DNA of 64,000 bases, taken from assembly GCA_004352715.1 (NCBI GenBank), contig SCFE01000078.1, positions 572,034 through 636,033 of the forward strand, written 5' to 3'. Position 1 is the stretch's first letter, and each line of letters starts with the position of its first letter. This stretch comes from Hofstenia miamia (Eukaryota; Xenacoelomorpha; Acoela). Below the pieces are notes generated by a model. That model ran no database searches and was not told the DNA's origin. It was given only the letters and a program-made list of their open reading frames with translations. Shown one piece after another: positions 1 through 9,640 of this stretch. The position numbers were made by a program, and so were the translations under genes.

Positions 1-787
1 ATTTCTTCTACATCCAAAATCAGCTCATAAAATCTGTTAATTTATAAATACTAATGCTGTTGAAAAACTGAAAACAACTATTTGAGGGGTGACTAATAAT
101 TTGGGATGTACTGTACATTACACATGTTTCTATATTCGCGCTTAAGGAATTATAACTATAAAGCGGATCAGTGGTAAAAGCTTAATAATGAAACTGGAAG
201 TTTTGCACAAATATGCAAGTATTAGAATATTGCATGATTAAATTGTACTACATCAATATTCAATTCCCAGATAATTTTCAATACCGTAAAAAATTAAACA
301 GTATTTTTAAAAGTATGATTTGAAAATAAAGATGTAAGAGCTATTGCGGAAGCATAACATATGTGGCGCATGAACGGCTGTTTGGGTGTTAAAGCCACTG
401 CCAGTGTAAACATTCTAGCATTATTATTTATTATAAATTAAAATTGTACCAAAATACTTATACGAATACGTGCATTGTCTATTAGTGGACAAAGCCAGAA
501 TTGCAAATGAGCCGACAGTTTCGACCCAATCCCAAATACAAAAAAAAATTGCCAAGCCCATCCCAAGTCCAAAAGAATTATAAAAAGTATTAATTAAATC
601 AATATCACTCAATTTTTTGTAGCTAAATATATTCGACTGATTTCGGCTCAAACCCAAATAAAAATATAAATGTGGCTCAACCCAGCATAAATAGAACTCG
701 AAAAACGGAAAAGCTCAGGGCCAGTCTACTTGCAACTCTGGACAAAGAAATGCGGTTATAAGGAATATCGAGAAAAAACAAACATAC
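1..787 (-). other. ARIH1-like intron, no further exon recognised
   Basis: This stretch should be the start of the intron after exon 5. On the minus strand I see no IBR-type cysteine pattern that can be joined in phase. A short C-poor region at 500-560 is made of CCCAA/CCCAT-type words and resembles the degenerate GGGC-rich low-complexity patches found elsewhere in the window. Nothing else stands out. Confidence 0.4.
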
Positions 788-854
788 CTCAACAAAGCTA
801 TTGCTAATCAGTTTCTGAAACTGACGATGAACTAAGGGATCTGATATGAGTTCT
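788..854 (-). CDS. ARIH1: ARIH1-like coding exon 5 (RING1-IBR linker)
   Basis: A 67-nt exon follows a TCTTTTAG acceptor and ends before a GTATGT donor. After completing a split Leu codon it encodes ELISDPLVHRQFQ and then KLISNSFVE, matching the ARIH1 stretch [21 protein letters not shown]. The next exon (CNRLLKWCP-type in ARIH1) was not recognised between 1 and 787 and is probably outside the window. Confidence 0.86.
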
Positions 855-3800
855 CTAAAAGATATATTTATCAATAAAATACATTACAAGAAACTACACG
901 AGTACACATTTATTTCAATAATGCAGTCTTAATTGCAAAATAATTTTATAATTATACATGTCCTACGTATATATTCGTAGGAGGTGGTGCAATTGCTGTA
1001 CAGTTGTTGATGGTCAGTTGGTATTGAAATTTTGGCAGTATAAATCGAAAATTTCTCAACTATAAAATGAACATTGTAAATGTATTATTAAATGCTAATC
1101 GCATAAATTTTAGTGTATAAATTATCTGAAACAAAGGCTGAAGAATTATAGACGCACGATACTGCAGCGGATAGAAAATTTCTTTCAACTCATAAAATTA
1201 ATGGATAAGTATCGTAGATTTTTAACAATATGGTTGTTGTAGATAGCAATAACCATACACTAATAAAGAAATTCACATATCATGTAAAACTTCCAATATA
1301 AACGCTATGTGATATGGTAAAAAACAAATTAACGCTAAGTACGCTCTGTCATATCATATATATATTTTTTTCAACCATGCCTGGTTTAAAGAGAGCTCTA
1401 AAACTAAGTACATAAAATACTTACAAAATTGTTTTATCATCAACAACTAAATTACAATTGACTGCTGGACAGCGAATCAGCTAAACAATCCAAAAGTTAA
1501 AATTAGTCTAAATCAAAATATAGAAAAGCACACATGCGTATTTATAGACTAAATATTATTGGTAGTTTTAACAATATCTTATTAAGCAAACATCCATGTA
1601 TATCTCAGCTATAACATTGAATAGAACAACAAACGTAGTAAGTGTACACTTTAAAAGACAAATTTAAATTTCTCAGAAATACTGCTTAGTGTCAAGATTC
1701 TTTACTAAATTTTCATTATATTCTATTGTAAAATACTTTGCAGTAAATGCTTCTTATTTTCCGCAATAAAACTGAATTTTTGAAAATTTGTAAAGAAATA
1801 CAGAGAAATATGTAGTAAATAAGTGATGCCATCTAGTGACTATAATTACAAATATTGTATAATTTAGATTTTAAACAATAATAAAATTTAAACAGGGCCG
1901 TAAAGCATAGAACTCAGCAGAGGGGTTGCGTCAAACATAGTATTATTAAAATAATTATGACAACCAGTATTTTTTCACCTTCTGGTATATAGGCTTTAGA
2001 AAGCTCAGAGCAATATGCCCAATAGTTTGCAAGTTTTTAATGAAATGCGCTAAAATTTTGGATTTTCCTATAAAATATCATTTTATTAAATTTGCTTTCA
2101 CTTACCGCATACTGCAGAGATAGAAAATGTGCTATAAGGCACCAAAGTCTTGAATTTTCTTAGTATTATGGATTGAGCAAGAATTGAATTTAATATTTTA
2201 ACGCTAATAGAGGCCCTAAATAGCATTGATGGACTATTTTGCCTGCACAAAATAATCATGGTTTTGATCCCGGTTCAGAACATCCTAGATGAATAAGCAT
2301 GACTGATTAACTATGGAAAAAATTCATGGATGTTTGGTCAAACAATTGCCACGTTACTTCCAAGCCTACATTTAAAGCTTAATATATAAAAATGCAAACA
2401 TTATATTACCTCTTATGTTAAGAGTTATATTGCTTGGATAGCCAGAAAAATATTTTATTCTTTAAAACATCACAGATATTGTTCTAGAACAAAAAATGAA
2501 CAACATTACAAATGAAATTCTGTTAAAACTTTGTCAACATTTTATAGTGAAACTTCAGTACTTTGTGTGTCACTTTGAGCAGCACCAAACTCTCAACATA
2601 TATATGCAAGTAGAGAGAATCTTACCAGTCATACTTTTAGTTAAAAGCAAATTTTTTAATTCATAATAAAAAAGTATTCAAAAGAGTTTTCTTCATTTCT
2701 AAAGTTTATTCAGCAGCATTATTGTAATTTTGTATCAAACAACGAAATAATGCTAAAAAATATACAATAAAAATTGAGAAGTATTCAATATTTCTAAGTG
2801 TAATCATTGTTACTAATATGAGTAATAACTCATTGGGTATAACTACAATACAGCAATAGTACTGCACACTGCGAATATTATCAAGAAAAAATTGAAAAGG
2901 AGACATTGTGAATTCTGACTTTAGAGATTTTATTATTTTTTGAGATGTAAATATTTAAAAATTTTCAAAAAACCAACAAAAATATAAAAAATTCCCAAGT
3001 ACAAATTTAAAACAATATAGATAAAAATTATCTTCATTGTTCACATTTTAATGAAAGTGAAAGTATTAATATGAGTGGGTGCTTGGACTTACGTTTAGTT
3101 GTTAATAAAATTCACAGTCAACACTATGTGATAGCTAAATTCAAACATTGACTGGATGGATTGACTATTTCAGGAGGTTCAGCCCTCCTAACCCCAGTCC
3201 TACGGCCCTGATTTGAAAACAATAAAGAAACACTCAGTTAAATTAATTAGTGTTTAAATCAAGTAATATTATATTTCCTATTAAACAGGTATAATTCTCA
3301 CATCAGATACTCCTTCCATTACGCGACACGTAAGATACTGATCCCAACAACTCCTGCAAAACATGTGACAGCAGCTAAGCCAAATTAAAGATGGTTCAAT
3401 TTCTAGACATATTCCACAAGGTTTTAATACATTTGCTTGACTTTCTGATGAACTGCTTTGTGAATCCTAAATAAAATTGCTGCGATATCAGATGAAAAAT
3501 TGCTAATTAAAATGTGTCCGTTTCCAAACAGTGAACGTACTGTAGAAGTTATTGAACTGAAATTTGAGGAATGTATATTAAATTAAATGAACAATAAAAT
3601 TAATGCTTTCAAATTTCATTTGACTGCTGCACTCAGTAATCTAATTTTATTCTAACTTACATTTGGTTTAGGATGATGAAAAGTACGATGTGGGCTGACG
3701 AGATTTGCATCTTCAAAAATGTTAGCATTTGTGCGATCAAAATAAAGTTCTAAAAGCTTTTCTTTGTCCCATTTGCAATTAGTCAATAAAATGCGTGCAT

Positions 3801-4394
3801 TTGTGGCTGGCAGCTAAAATGGACAAAATAAAGATACTAAATTAATATATATATTTCATCAATTAATTACTAAAATTATTTACATTACCAAAATCATTGG
3901 ATTTGAAATCATTCAAATTTGTTCTATATAATCAATCAATCAATAGATTTTTATACAGGCAGGATAAATTAATGTTTTTGCAGAAATGCCAATTTCGTAA
4001 AGCTAAGCAAACATGCACTACTTTCACTAGATAATATGTTAACAAGCACTTATTGGCACTTGGTTATAAAAATTGTTTAAAACAAGAAAAGCAAAAATAG
4101 AAATGCGCAAAGGCCTAATTATGATGTACATTATTGTTAAATAATAGATTACTGAGCAAAACATACAGATACATTGGAAATACATACTTCAACTACCGTT
4201 GTAACATCATCAATATATTCAATCATAGTCTGAACAATTTCCTGGGGTGAAAGAACATCATATTCATATACATCTTCGGAATTGCATGATCGTTGTCTTT
4301 CAGCACTAAACTGTTCATCCATATTATCTGAATCATACACGAACTCTTCACCGGAGTCGGAGTCATAAAGATCTGTTCCACTCCAGTCTGTCAT
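788..4394 (-). CDS. ARIH1: ARIH1/Ariadne-1-like RBR E3 ubiquitin ligase, 5' part (five exons)
   Basis: Five exons on the minus strand join in frame with GT..AG introns: 4394-4188, 3813-3661, 3466-3302, 1480-1425, 854-788. The product begins with an acidic, Asp/Glu/Ser-rich stretch. It continues with a UBA-like segment (YDVLSPQEIVQTMIEYID, then ARILLTNCKWDKEKLLELYFD) that closely resembles human ARIH1 and not ARIH2. RING1 follows, with all eight zinc ligands visible: CxxC, C-C-H, CxxC in the third exon and C-x4-C in the fourth. The fifth exon (ELISDP...SNSFVE) matches the segment between RING1 and IBR. IBR, RING2 and the Ariadne domain would lie left of the window. Known family role: RING-HECT hybrid ligase that takes ubiquitin from UBE2L3-type E2s and cooperates with neddylated cullin-RING ligases. 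The start is the first Met of the acidic leader. The 3' end is missing only because of the window edge. Confidence 0.88.
1425..1480 (-). CDS. ARIH1: ARIH1-like coding exon 4 (56-nt small exon, last two RING1 ligands)
   Basis: The exon lies between a TTGTTTAG acceptor and a GTAAGT donor and encodes LIRCPAVNCNLVVDDKTI plus two bases. C-x4-C supplies the last two RING1 zinc ligands, like CPAHGCDILVDDNTV of ARIH1. Its length (56 nt, 2 mod 3) is exactly what is needed to connect the phase-0 end of exon 3 to the phase-2 start of exon 5. This is strong support although the exon is short. Confidence 0.85.
1893..3210. mobile_element. Non-autonomous hAT-like DNA transposon, copy 1
   Basis: The element starts with CAGGGCCGTA (1893-1902) and ends with TACGGCCCTG (3201-3210), perfect 10-bp terminal inverted repeats of hAT type. 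The flanking 8-mers aatttaaa and atttgaaa match at 6 of 8 positions and could be a decayed 8-bp target duplication. A small palindrome (AGGAGG...CCCTCCT) lies just inside the right end. No transposase was recognised. Blocks at about 1893-1985, 2460-2575 and 2895-3030 recur in the same order at 19.69-20.44 kb, which shows a repeat family. The element lies in the intron between ARIH1-like exons 3 and 4. Confidence 0.75.
3302..3466 (-). CDS. ARIH1: ARIH1-like coding exon 3 (first six RING1 zinc ligands)
   Basis: A 165-nt exon of 55 codons lies between a TTTATTTAG acceptor and a GTGAGA donor, phase 0. It contains CGIC and then SCCHMFCRSCWDQYLT. The CxxC, C-C-H and CxxC ligands align with the ARIH1 RING1 CQIC...CGHKFCMQC. 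The residue after the third ligand is Cys where ARIH1 has Gly. Confidence 0.88.
3661..3813 (-). CDS. ARIH1: ARIH1-like coding exon 2 (UBA-like domain)
   Basis: A 153-nt exon lies between a CCATTTTAG acceptor and a GTAAGT donor, in phase 0 on both sides. It encodes LPATNARILLTNCKWDKEKL and then LELYFDRTNANIFEDANLVS. This matches the ARIH1 stretch [20 protein letters not shown] and beyond, the conserved UBA-like core. Confidence 0.9.
4188..4394 (-). CDS. ARIH1: ARIH1-like coding exon 1 (start, acidic leader, start of UBA-like domain)
   Basis: The exon has 69 codons from ATG at 4394-4392 and ends in phase 0 at GAA before a GTATGT donor (4187-4182). It encodes MTDWSGTDLYDSDSGEE..., an acidic leader like that of Ariadne-1 proteins. 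The end (EYDVLSPQEIVQTMIEYIDD) aligns with the human ARIH1 segment just before its UBA-like helices. Confidence 0.88.
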
Positions 4395-6440
4395 TGAAAA
4401 TTCAAATACAAACTAAAGTATATATAATGAAGACAACACCCATTAATTGAAGCAATCTTTTTCAAACTTGTAATATGAATATAAAAAGAAACATGACAAG
4501 ATGAATACAATGCCCATTATTTTTAGAAAAACTCAAGGAATTCCTCAAGGAACATTTATTGGTCTTTAAGTTTAATATTTCTATAGATAATGTGCAAGTG
4601 ACAGATTACAGAACACAGATAATAGCAAAACATTCCGACGATAACAATCGTTGTGTTGTCGCGTGGCGAAATGATGGTGATTAGGCACAACAATTACTTT
4701 CAAAAGAAATAAATTATCTTTTGAACAGCAAATTTTGCTTCGAAGAAGTTTAGCTGAGTATTATATCTTATTAAAACACATATAATGGAATGAATGAAAT
4801 GGAATATTTATGCAATATGCTAGTTATCCCTGTAATGGCATATTTAAATAATGCATGTGCTCTCACAATAGTGATACAAAATGTATTTCCTATAAATGGT
4901 TTTATTAATATATTTAAATTGAGAAAAGATATGCGAATTATCGAATTCATTCTTGTGACAAATTAACTTTAAGAGAGCAATTTATCTGCAAAAATATTAT
5001 AAGCTGCATGATAAATGTAAGTCTGCTGTAAACTTTTAGAACAGGAGCTCATTATACCGATCAACAAAATAAAAAACGAGCATTAGGAATTTGCATGACA
5101 ATTAGGAATTTTTCAGACGACAATTTCTTGCAATGACCATGTTTGGCGTATCTATTGGATATTCTTTATAAAGCAATTCTAACATATGTGAAAAATTGAA
5201 AATATAAATATATTATAGTGTTGAAAATTTTTAGGACTTAGAAAATAAATGCAAAATAATGCGAACAAAACAAATAACAGTTATAAATTATGTCAAAATA
5301 CCAAGAAAGGAAATTTGCTAACTGACCATGAATCTGGCTTGATAGGTATTTTAAGTAAACATGGCAAAATTACAGCTGCAATTGGCTTTATATGAAGTAT
5401 TTGTTTAAGCCTAACTACTAAAAAGCTAGAAATCATTATCGCTAATATGATGTTTACCATCATCTTAAGTTTTTGCATAGAGAAATTTGGAAATATGGAA
5501 TTAGATCAAAGGCATCCCGGATAATCTGAGCAACTGAAATGAGTTAAGACTTGTTAAGCTTGAAAACAAGAGCTTTTGTAGATCAGAAACGATTTATCTA
5601 TGACGACCAATAAAGCTATCGATATTATTGGACTTGTGTTGGCTAAAAACCATTATTCAAATTATCAGCAAATTGATCACATTTTAGAACGACCTTGTTC
5701 TGCACTGAGAACACAAACATCTTTCCTTTAATAAGACTGAGTTGATTCTTGTTTATGTGCTGTCAAATTGTCTCTGTTAAATGAGTGAAAATGTATGGCA
5801 CGAATTAAATATAATTTATTTATTCAAAACATAGCCATTTGCAAAATGTAGATCAAACTGCCACTACGAATCAATGGATGCATATTACTTTTTTCAATGA
5901 AAGAATCTAATAAGAAAGTTCATTTTAAATTTATATCCGCAGATTACTTAGTTAATAATTGTTACTTAACACTTATTTAAACTATTTTATTTTAACGCCT
6001 TTGATCAGGAACGTCACTACTACTATATGATTACTATTATTAAGTATGCGAAAGCAATTCATTTGATTTAACGCATGTAGTTTCATAAGCTATGCAATAA
6101 AATGCTTTTATACACTGCTTCCGATAAAAAACAATCCCGCTTAAGAACAATGGAATTACTTTAGTCCTGCCACTAATAAAAATATAACTGTATTCCATTA
6201 CGCATAAAATAATACAATGTATTATTCAATTTCATTCAATAGACGGAAAGTAATAGGATTTGTTGTCCCTTTATTTCTAAATCTAAATCTTCACGAACAT
6301 TTATTGCTTAATTTTGTAACTCAATTTGTGATTATAGAAATTTTAAAAATACTAATTAATCTATTAAGGCTGTAGTTATGAAATAATGTTCACAATGATT
6401 CATTACATCAATCATCAAGTCTTTTTATCATTTTATTGAA
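4395..6440. promoter_or_regulatory. Divergent intergenic region between ARIH1-like gene and tetraspanin
   Basis: These 2 kb separate two divergently oriented genes and should contain both promoters. I see no clear TATA/initiator pair or CpG island. The stretch is A+T-rich with one hydrophobic reading frame (5293-5478, minus) and otherwise nothing recognisable. Confidence 0.35.
5293..5478 (-). CDS. Possible small hydrophobic ORF or first exon (unrecognised)
   Basis: The reading frame encodes 61 residues with a hydrophobic segment near the N-terminus (NIILAIMISSFLVV) and a second hydrophobic stretch (PIAAVILPCLL). A weak GTCAGT donor after ...KPDS would make it a first coding exon. No partner exon was found between it and the ARIH1-like start. 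It may be chance, since frames of 60-80 codons are common in this window; I do not recognise a family. Confidence 0.15.
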   Translation of the reverse strand: MQKLKMMVNIILAIMISSFLVVRLKQILHIKPIAAVILPCLLKIPIKPDSWSVSKFPFLVF

Positions 6441-7283
6441 ATGGTCAGCCTTAAGAATATTTTTATAGTTATTAATGGCCTTTGCGTTTTTGCAGGATTA
6501 CTTCTCTTGCTGACCAGTTTTATTTTAATCGTCAGACCGTCAATGGTTGCAACATTATTTTATACTACTAATTCTTCTACATTTTCGCTGTTTTGCTTAA
6601 TATTAGGTTTTGCTGTTATGCTTTGTAGTGGATTCGCAGTGTATGGGGCGGTTAAGGAGAATGTATTTCTTATTAAATTGTTTCTAATAGCACAAATGCT
6701 TTTTGTTTTGCTGGAAGCCACGTTTTTCACATTTTCTTTTATATTCCAAGAAAGAGTTGAAGAACAGTTTCGAGCGGAGGTTTGGGATGCCCTTCTACGA
6801 TATAATGTAGATAGTAACTATATTGTTACTGAAATATGGGATGTTTTCCAATCCACAATGCAGTGCTGTGGTGTTGAACAGTATCACGACTGGCTTTTTA
6901 CCAAATTTTATTTTAGACAATTTTATCCTCAAGAAGTGCCTGTTAGTTGTTGCAATACCAACATTCCAGCGGAGATTGTACAGTGCAAAGAAGGTAATCC
7001 AAAATTCATTTGGAATCGTGGATGTTTAGATGTTGCTCGCAACTGGACTTGGATTAATTGTTTGTTTATTGCTGGAATGTTATTATTTTCAGGCGTTCTT
7101 CAAACAATCAATATCGTTCTGTCCTTTTACTTTGTATCTAGTATACCTGATGCTGATGAATCTGAATTGAAGTTCTCAATACCACAAAAAGAGAGCGCTC
7201 CCCACAGTTATCCACTTTCAAATTTTCAAGATATTAAAAATGTTGATGAAACGACTCTTGAAAATGACGAATTTAATATTTGA
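6441..7283 (+). CDS. Tetraspanin, intronless, 280 aa
   Basis: The product has the full tetraspanin plan: TM1 about 8-31, small loop, TM2 about 47-71, TM3 about 77-102, large loop 103-205, TM4 about 206-233, and a 47-residue cytoplasmic tail. The large loop contains the family signature CCG (142-144) with further Cys at 170, 171, 182 and 195. This is the six-cysteine pattern that forms three disulfides. NxS/T sequons occur at N44 and N201. The start is the first Met, in a GAAATGG context, directly before TM1. Known family role: organising membrane microdomains and partner proteins at the plasma membrane. The absence of introns contrasts with the intron-containing neighbours and could reflect retroposition or intron loss. 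The orthologue cannot be decided from this sequence. Confidence 0.93.
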   Translation: MVSLKNIFIVINGLCVFAGLLLLLTSFILIVRPSMVATLFYTTNSSTFSLFCLILGFAVMLCSGFAVYGAVKENVFLIKLFLIAQMLFVLLEATFFTFSFIFQERVEEQFRAEVWDALLRYNVDSNYIVTEIWDVFQSTMQCCGVEQYHDWLFTKFYFRQFYPQEVPVSCCNTNIPAEIVQCKEGNPKFIWNRGCLDVARNWTWINCLFIAGMLLFSGVLQTINIVLSFYFVSSIPDADESELKFSIPQKESAPHSYPLSNFQDIKNVDETTLENDEFNI

Positions 7284-7502
7284 ATATAAATATCACTATT
7301 TACATTTGTATATAAAGTGTATTTGTATATTTGATAACTATTTTTTTGTAATTTTGTAATTGTTTTTGTCGCTTTTGTATATAGTTCTTGTCAATGAAAT
7401 TTATTTTCAACAACTTTTTGTAAAATATTCTAATTCTAATTGGATTCATTTGCGTTTATATTCAAATTTTGAATATATATTATGTCAATAATGTCAAACT
7501 AA

Positions 7503-8700
7503 ACGATTCCATCAAATTGATAAATCTGATAGCTAAATAGTCGCTCAAGTCATCAACATGAAAGTTAAAATCTCCAGCAATAAGCAGCTGGGTTGCAGCC
7601 AAGGAAAGAGATTCCAGCATGATCGCAAATTGTTTCAGGAAGAGGCTAGGCGGAATAGAATGTGAATGATAAATTACAACGAGGCAGAGGAGTGAGGCCT
7701 AGTTTTCCTTAGATTGTTCATGTAAATCAAAGCTATATGATTTCCGATAAGCAATCAGAACACCTCCACCTCTACTGCCTTTCGGGACAGTTATTTTGTA
7801 ATCAGGTAGCTGTCGTCTGAATTTGGCAAGAATGCTATCATCCCTGTTGTCTCCCCATAACCATGTTTTCGTAATAGCGCAAACATCAATCTCCTTATCG
7901 ATAGTAGCAGTGATCAATGCCGTGGTTTTTCCTCGCAGAGACTGTGCATTCCATATAATTTCGGCGAAGTCAATCAGGTGATATCGATGCCTCTACACCC
8001 GTGTTGAAAAGCTAGAGTCCTTACCATCGGGTCGGCTTTCGGCACACCACCAGTAAGTAATTCATGGCGCTTCTTCAACAAACTATTTTCAACATCTCTC
8101 CTTTTTCCACAGATATCGGTTCATAAATACCGACCGCTGAGAAGGATTTCAAACAAGCAGCATTTGCCAACAGCTTGCGGACCTACCAAGGTGATGTGAG
8201 AGTGACAAGCATTGAACGAGGTCGAGCTGCATTTGGTATAAACTTTCCAAGCTGCTTAATGTTTGCTATCTTTCCGAATTCAGATTCCACTTGTAAGAGA
8301 ACACCAGTCACTTGTGACTCAAGGTCGGAGAGAGTAAAAGGTCTGCCTGTAACTTTCGGTAGACCATCTAGTTTCAGCATACAAGAGACGTCATCCGTTG
8401 GCGGTTGTGGAGTGGAATCACCAGAAGATATCTGCTTAAGTATAACAAAAGATTCCAATTTTCGGTTGAATGTAGATATATCAGATCCACTGAGGTCGAT
8501 TTTCTTTTCAATTGATTGAAACAACATAGTGTTCGAGAAATCGTTCTTTCTTACCAGCTTCAACACATGTATTGCAGAAGGTCAGAGTATTTTCGCCATA
8601 TTTGATGAAAAACTTGATTCCAAAACTAGCGTTACATGATATGTATTCAAATTTAGGTTCAGTGGAAGCAATATAACAATCACATGTTTTGCAGCGAGTT
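7503..8700 (-). pseudogene. LINE 5' portion: ORF1 and start of APE endonuclease, decayed
   Basis: Read on the minus strand, a Cys-rich possible zinc-binding segment (8.70-8.55 kb, RCKTCDC...CNTC) is followed by an ORF1-like frame (8566-8183; it ends LGKFIPNAARPRSMLVTLTS). After stops and frameshifts, APE-type endonuclease pieces follow: DVCAITKTWLWGDNRDDSIL, then GSRGGGVLIAYRKSYS near 7.8 kb, and AGDFNFHVDDLSD near 7.56 kb. The order ORF1 then endonuclease fits CR1/Jockey-type LINEs. The copy stops inside the endonuclease, so the 5' end is kept and the reverse transcriptase is lost. This is opposite to usual 5' truncation and points to a later deletion. Confidence 0.8.
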
Positions 8701-9234
8701 ATTGTATAAAGTTATTTACCATAATAACGCGAGCAAACAACCGACCGACTGTGATACTTGACAATATGATTATAATTGAAACCACTCCCTCATCCCAAAC
8801 AACATTAACTCGAAATTTAACGAAAACTGATTTTTTTTGAAATTTTTAGAGGGAACCTCACTGCATATTTAGTGTTTAAGCAACTTGTTGTTTAGCAAAT
8901 TATCGCATCTTTTTCTTTGTAGGCACATAATATCAAATTGGGCTTCTTGAAATTGATTTAGTACGACCTCATCAAAATTGATCAGAAAATTTGATTTGAT
9001 GATAAAATTTAAAATGAAAAACAAAAGGAACATCAGTAATCCTGTGTACTAAACACGATGTTTTAAGTCAAAATGATAGTGTGATATTTAATCATTAACC
9101 TTGCAATGAAATTCCTTCACATTATTTAGATAGGTTTGTAAACGTTTATTTTTATTTAAAAAATTTTGAATTTAGACTATGAATTAAATCAGATTTCTTA
9201 AATTCAGATGTAGCAATTGCACTTGCTTTAGGTT
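8701..9234. other. A+T-rich spacer between two LINE fragments
   Basis: No gene or repeat is recognised here. Confidence 0.4.
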
Positions 9235-9640
9235 AAGCATTGTATAGGAACTAGCCAAATGCCAGTGAGCAAGCGATTGAACAGAAGGAGATCACAGGCA
9301 TTGAAGTAGAGTGACAGCGGGAGAGTGGAAAATTTGAGAAGAGCATTTTTGTATGGCAATGGAGAGATCCATTTGAAGGCACGCTTCTTGAATAGTTCCA
9401 GAGTGGAACAGGGGTTGAGAAGGCTACCAACAGGGAGAAGCATAGAGAAGAATGGCGCGAGGAATGGACTTGAACAAAGAGTTTCACAGCAGAAGTGGAA
9501 TTAAAGGGAACATTGCAGAAGAGGCCAAAGGGTGAGGAATTAGCTTTGCGGAGACTTAAGGATACAGGATAGATCTCTATCATATCCGCTATTGACAGCT
9601 GAAACAGAACTTGGTCATATTTGTAATAAGATGTATACAA
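9235..9640 (-). pseudogene. LINE ORF2 C-terminal fragment (same family as 15.7-17.4 kb)
   Basis: The minus strand encodes LFKKRAFKWISPLPYKNALL and then FSTLPLSLYFNACDLLLFNR in one frame. The fragment at 16195-15992 has the near-identical FQKRAFKWISFLPYKDALPK. Nucleotide similarity to 16060-16200 is obvious over about 140 bp. This is the C-terminal end of a non-LTR retrotransposon ORF2, broken by frameshifts. Confidence 0.7.

Noticed and set aside
360-425. Possible next ARIH1-like exon on the minus strand (HPNSRSCATYVM, vaguely like WCPxPxC)
   Set aside because: There is a stop in that frame, the CxxC/WCP pattern is absent, and the phase from exon 5 does not fit.
5600-5734. 44-codon plus-strand frame (MTTNKAIDIIGLVLAKNHYS...)
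   Set aside because: It is short and no family, splice signals or neighbouring coding sequence support it.
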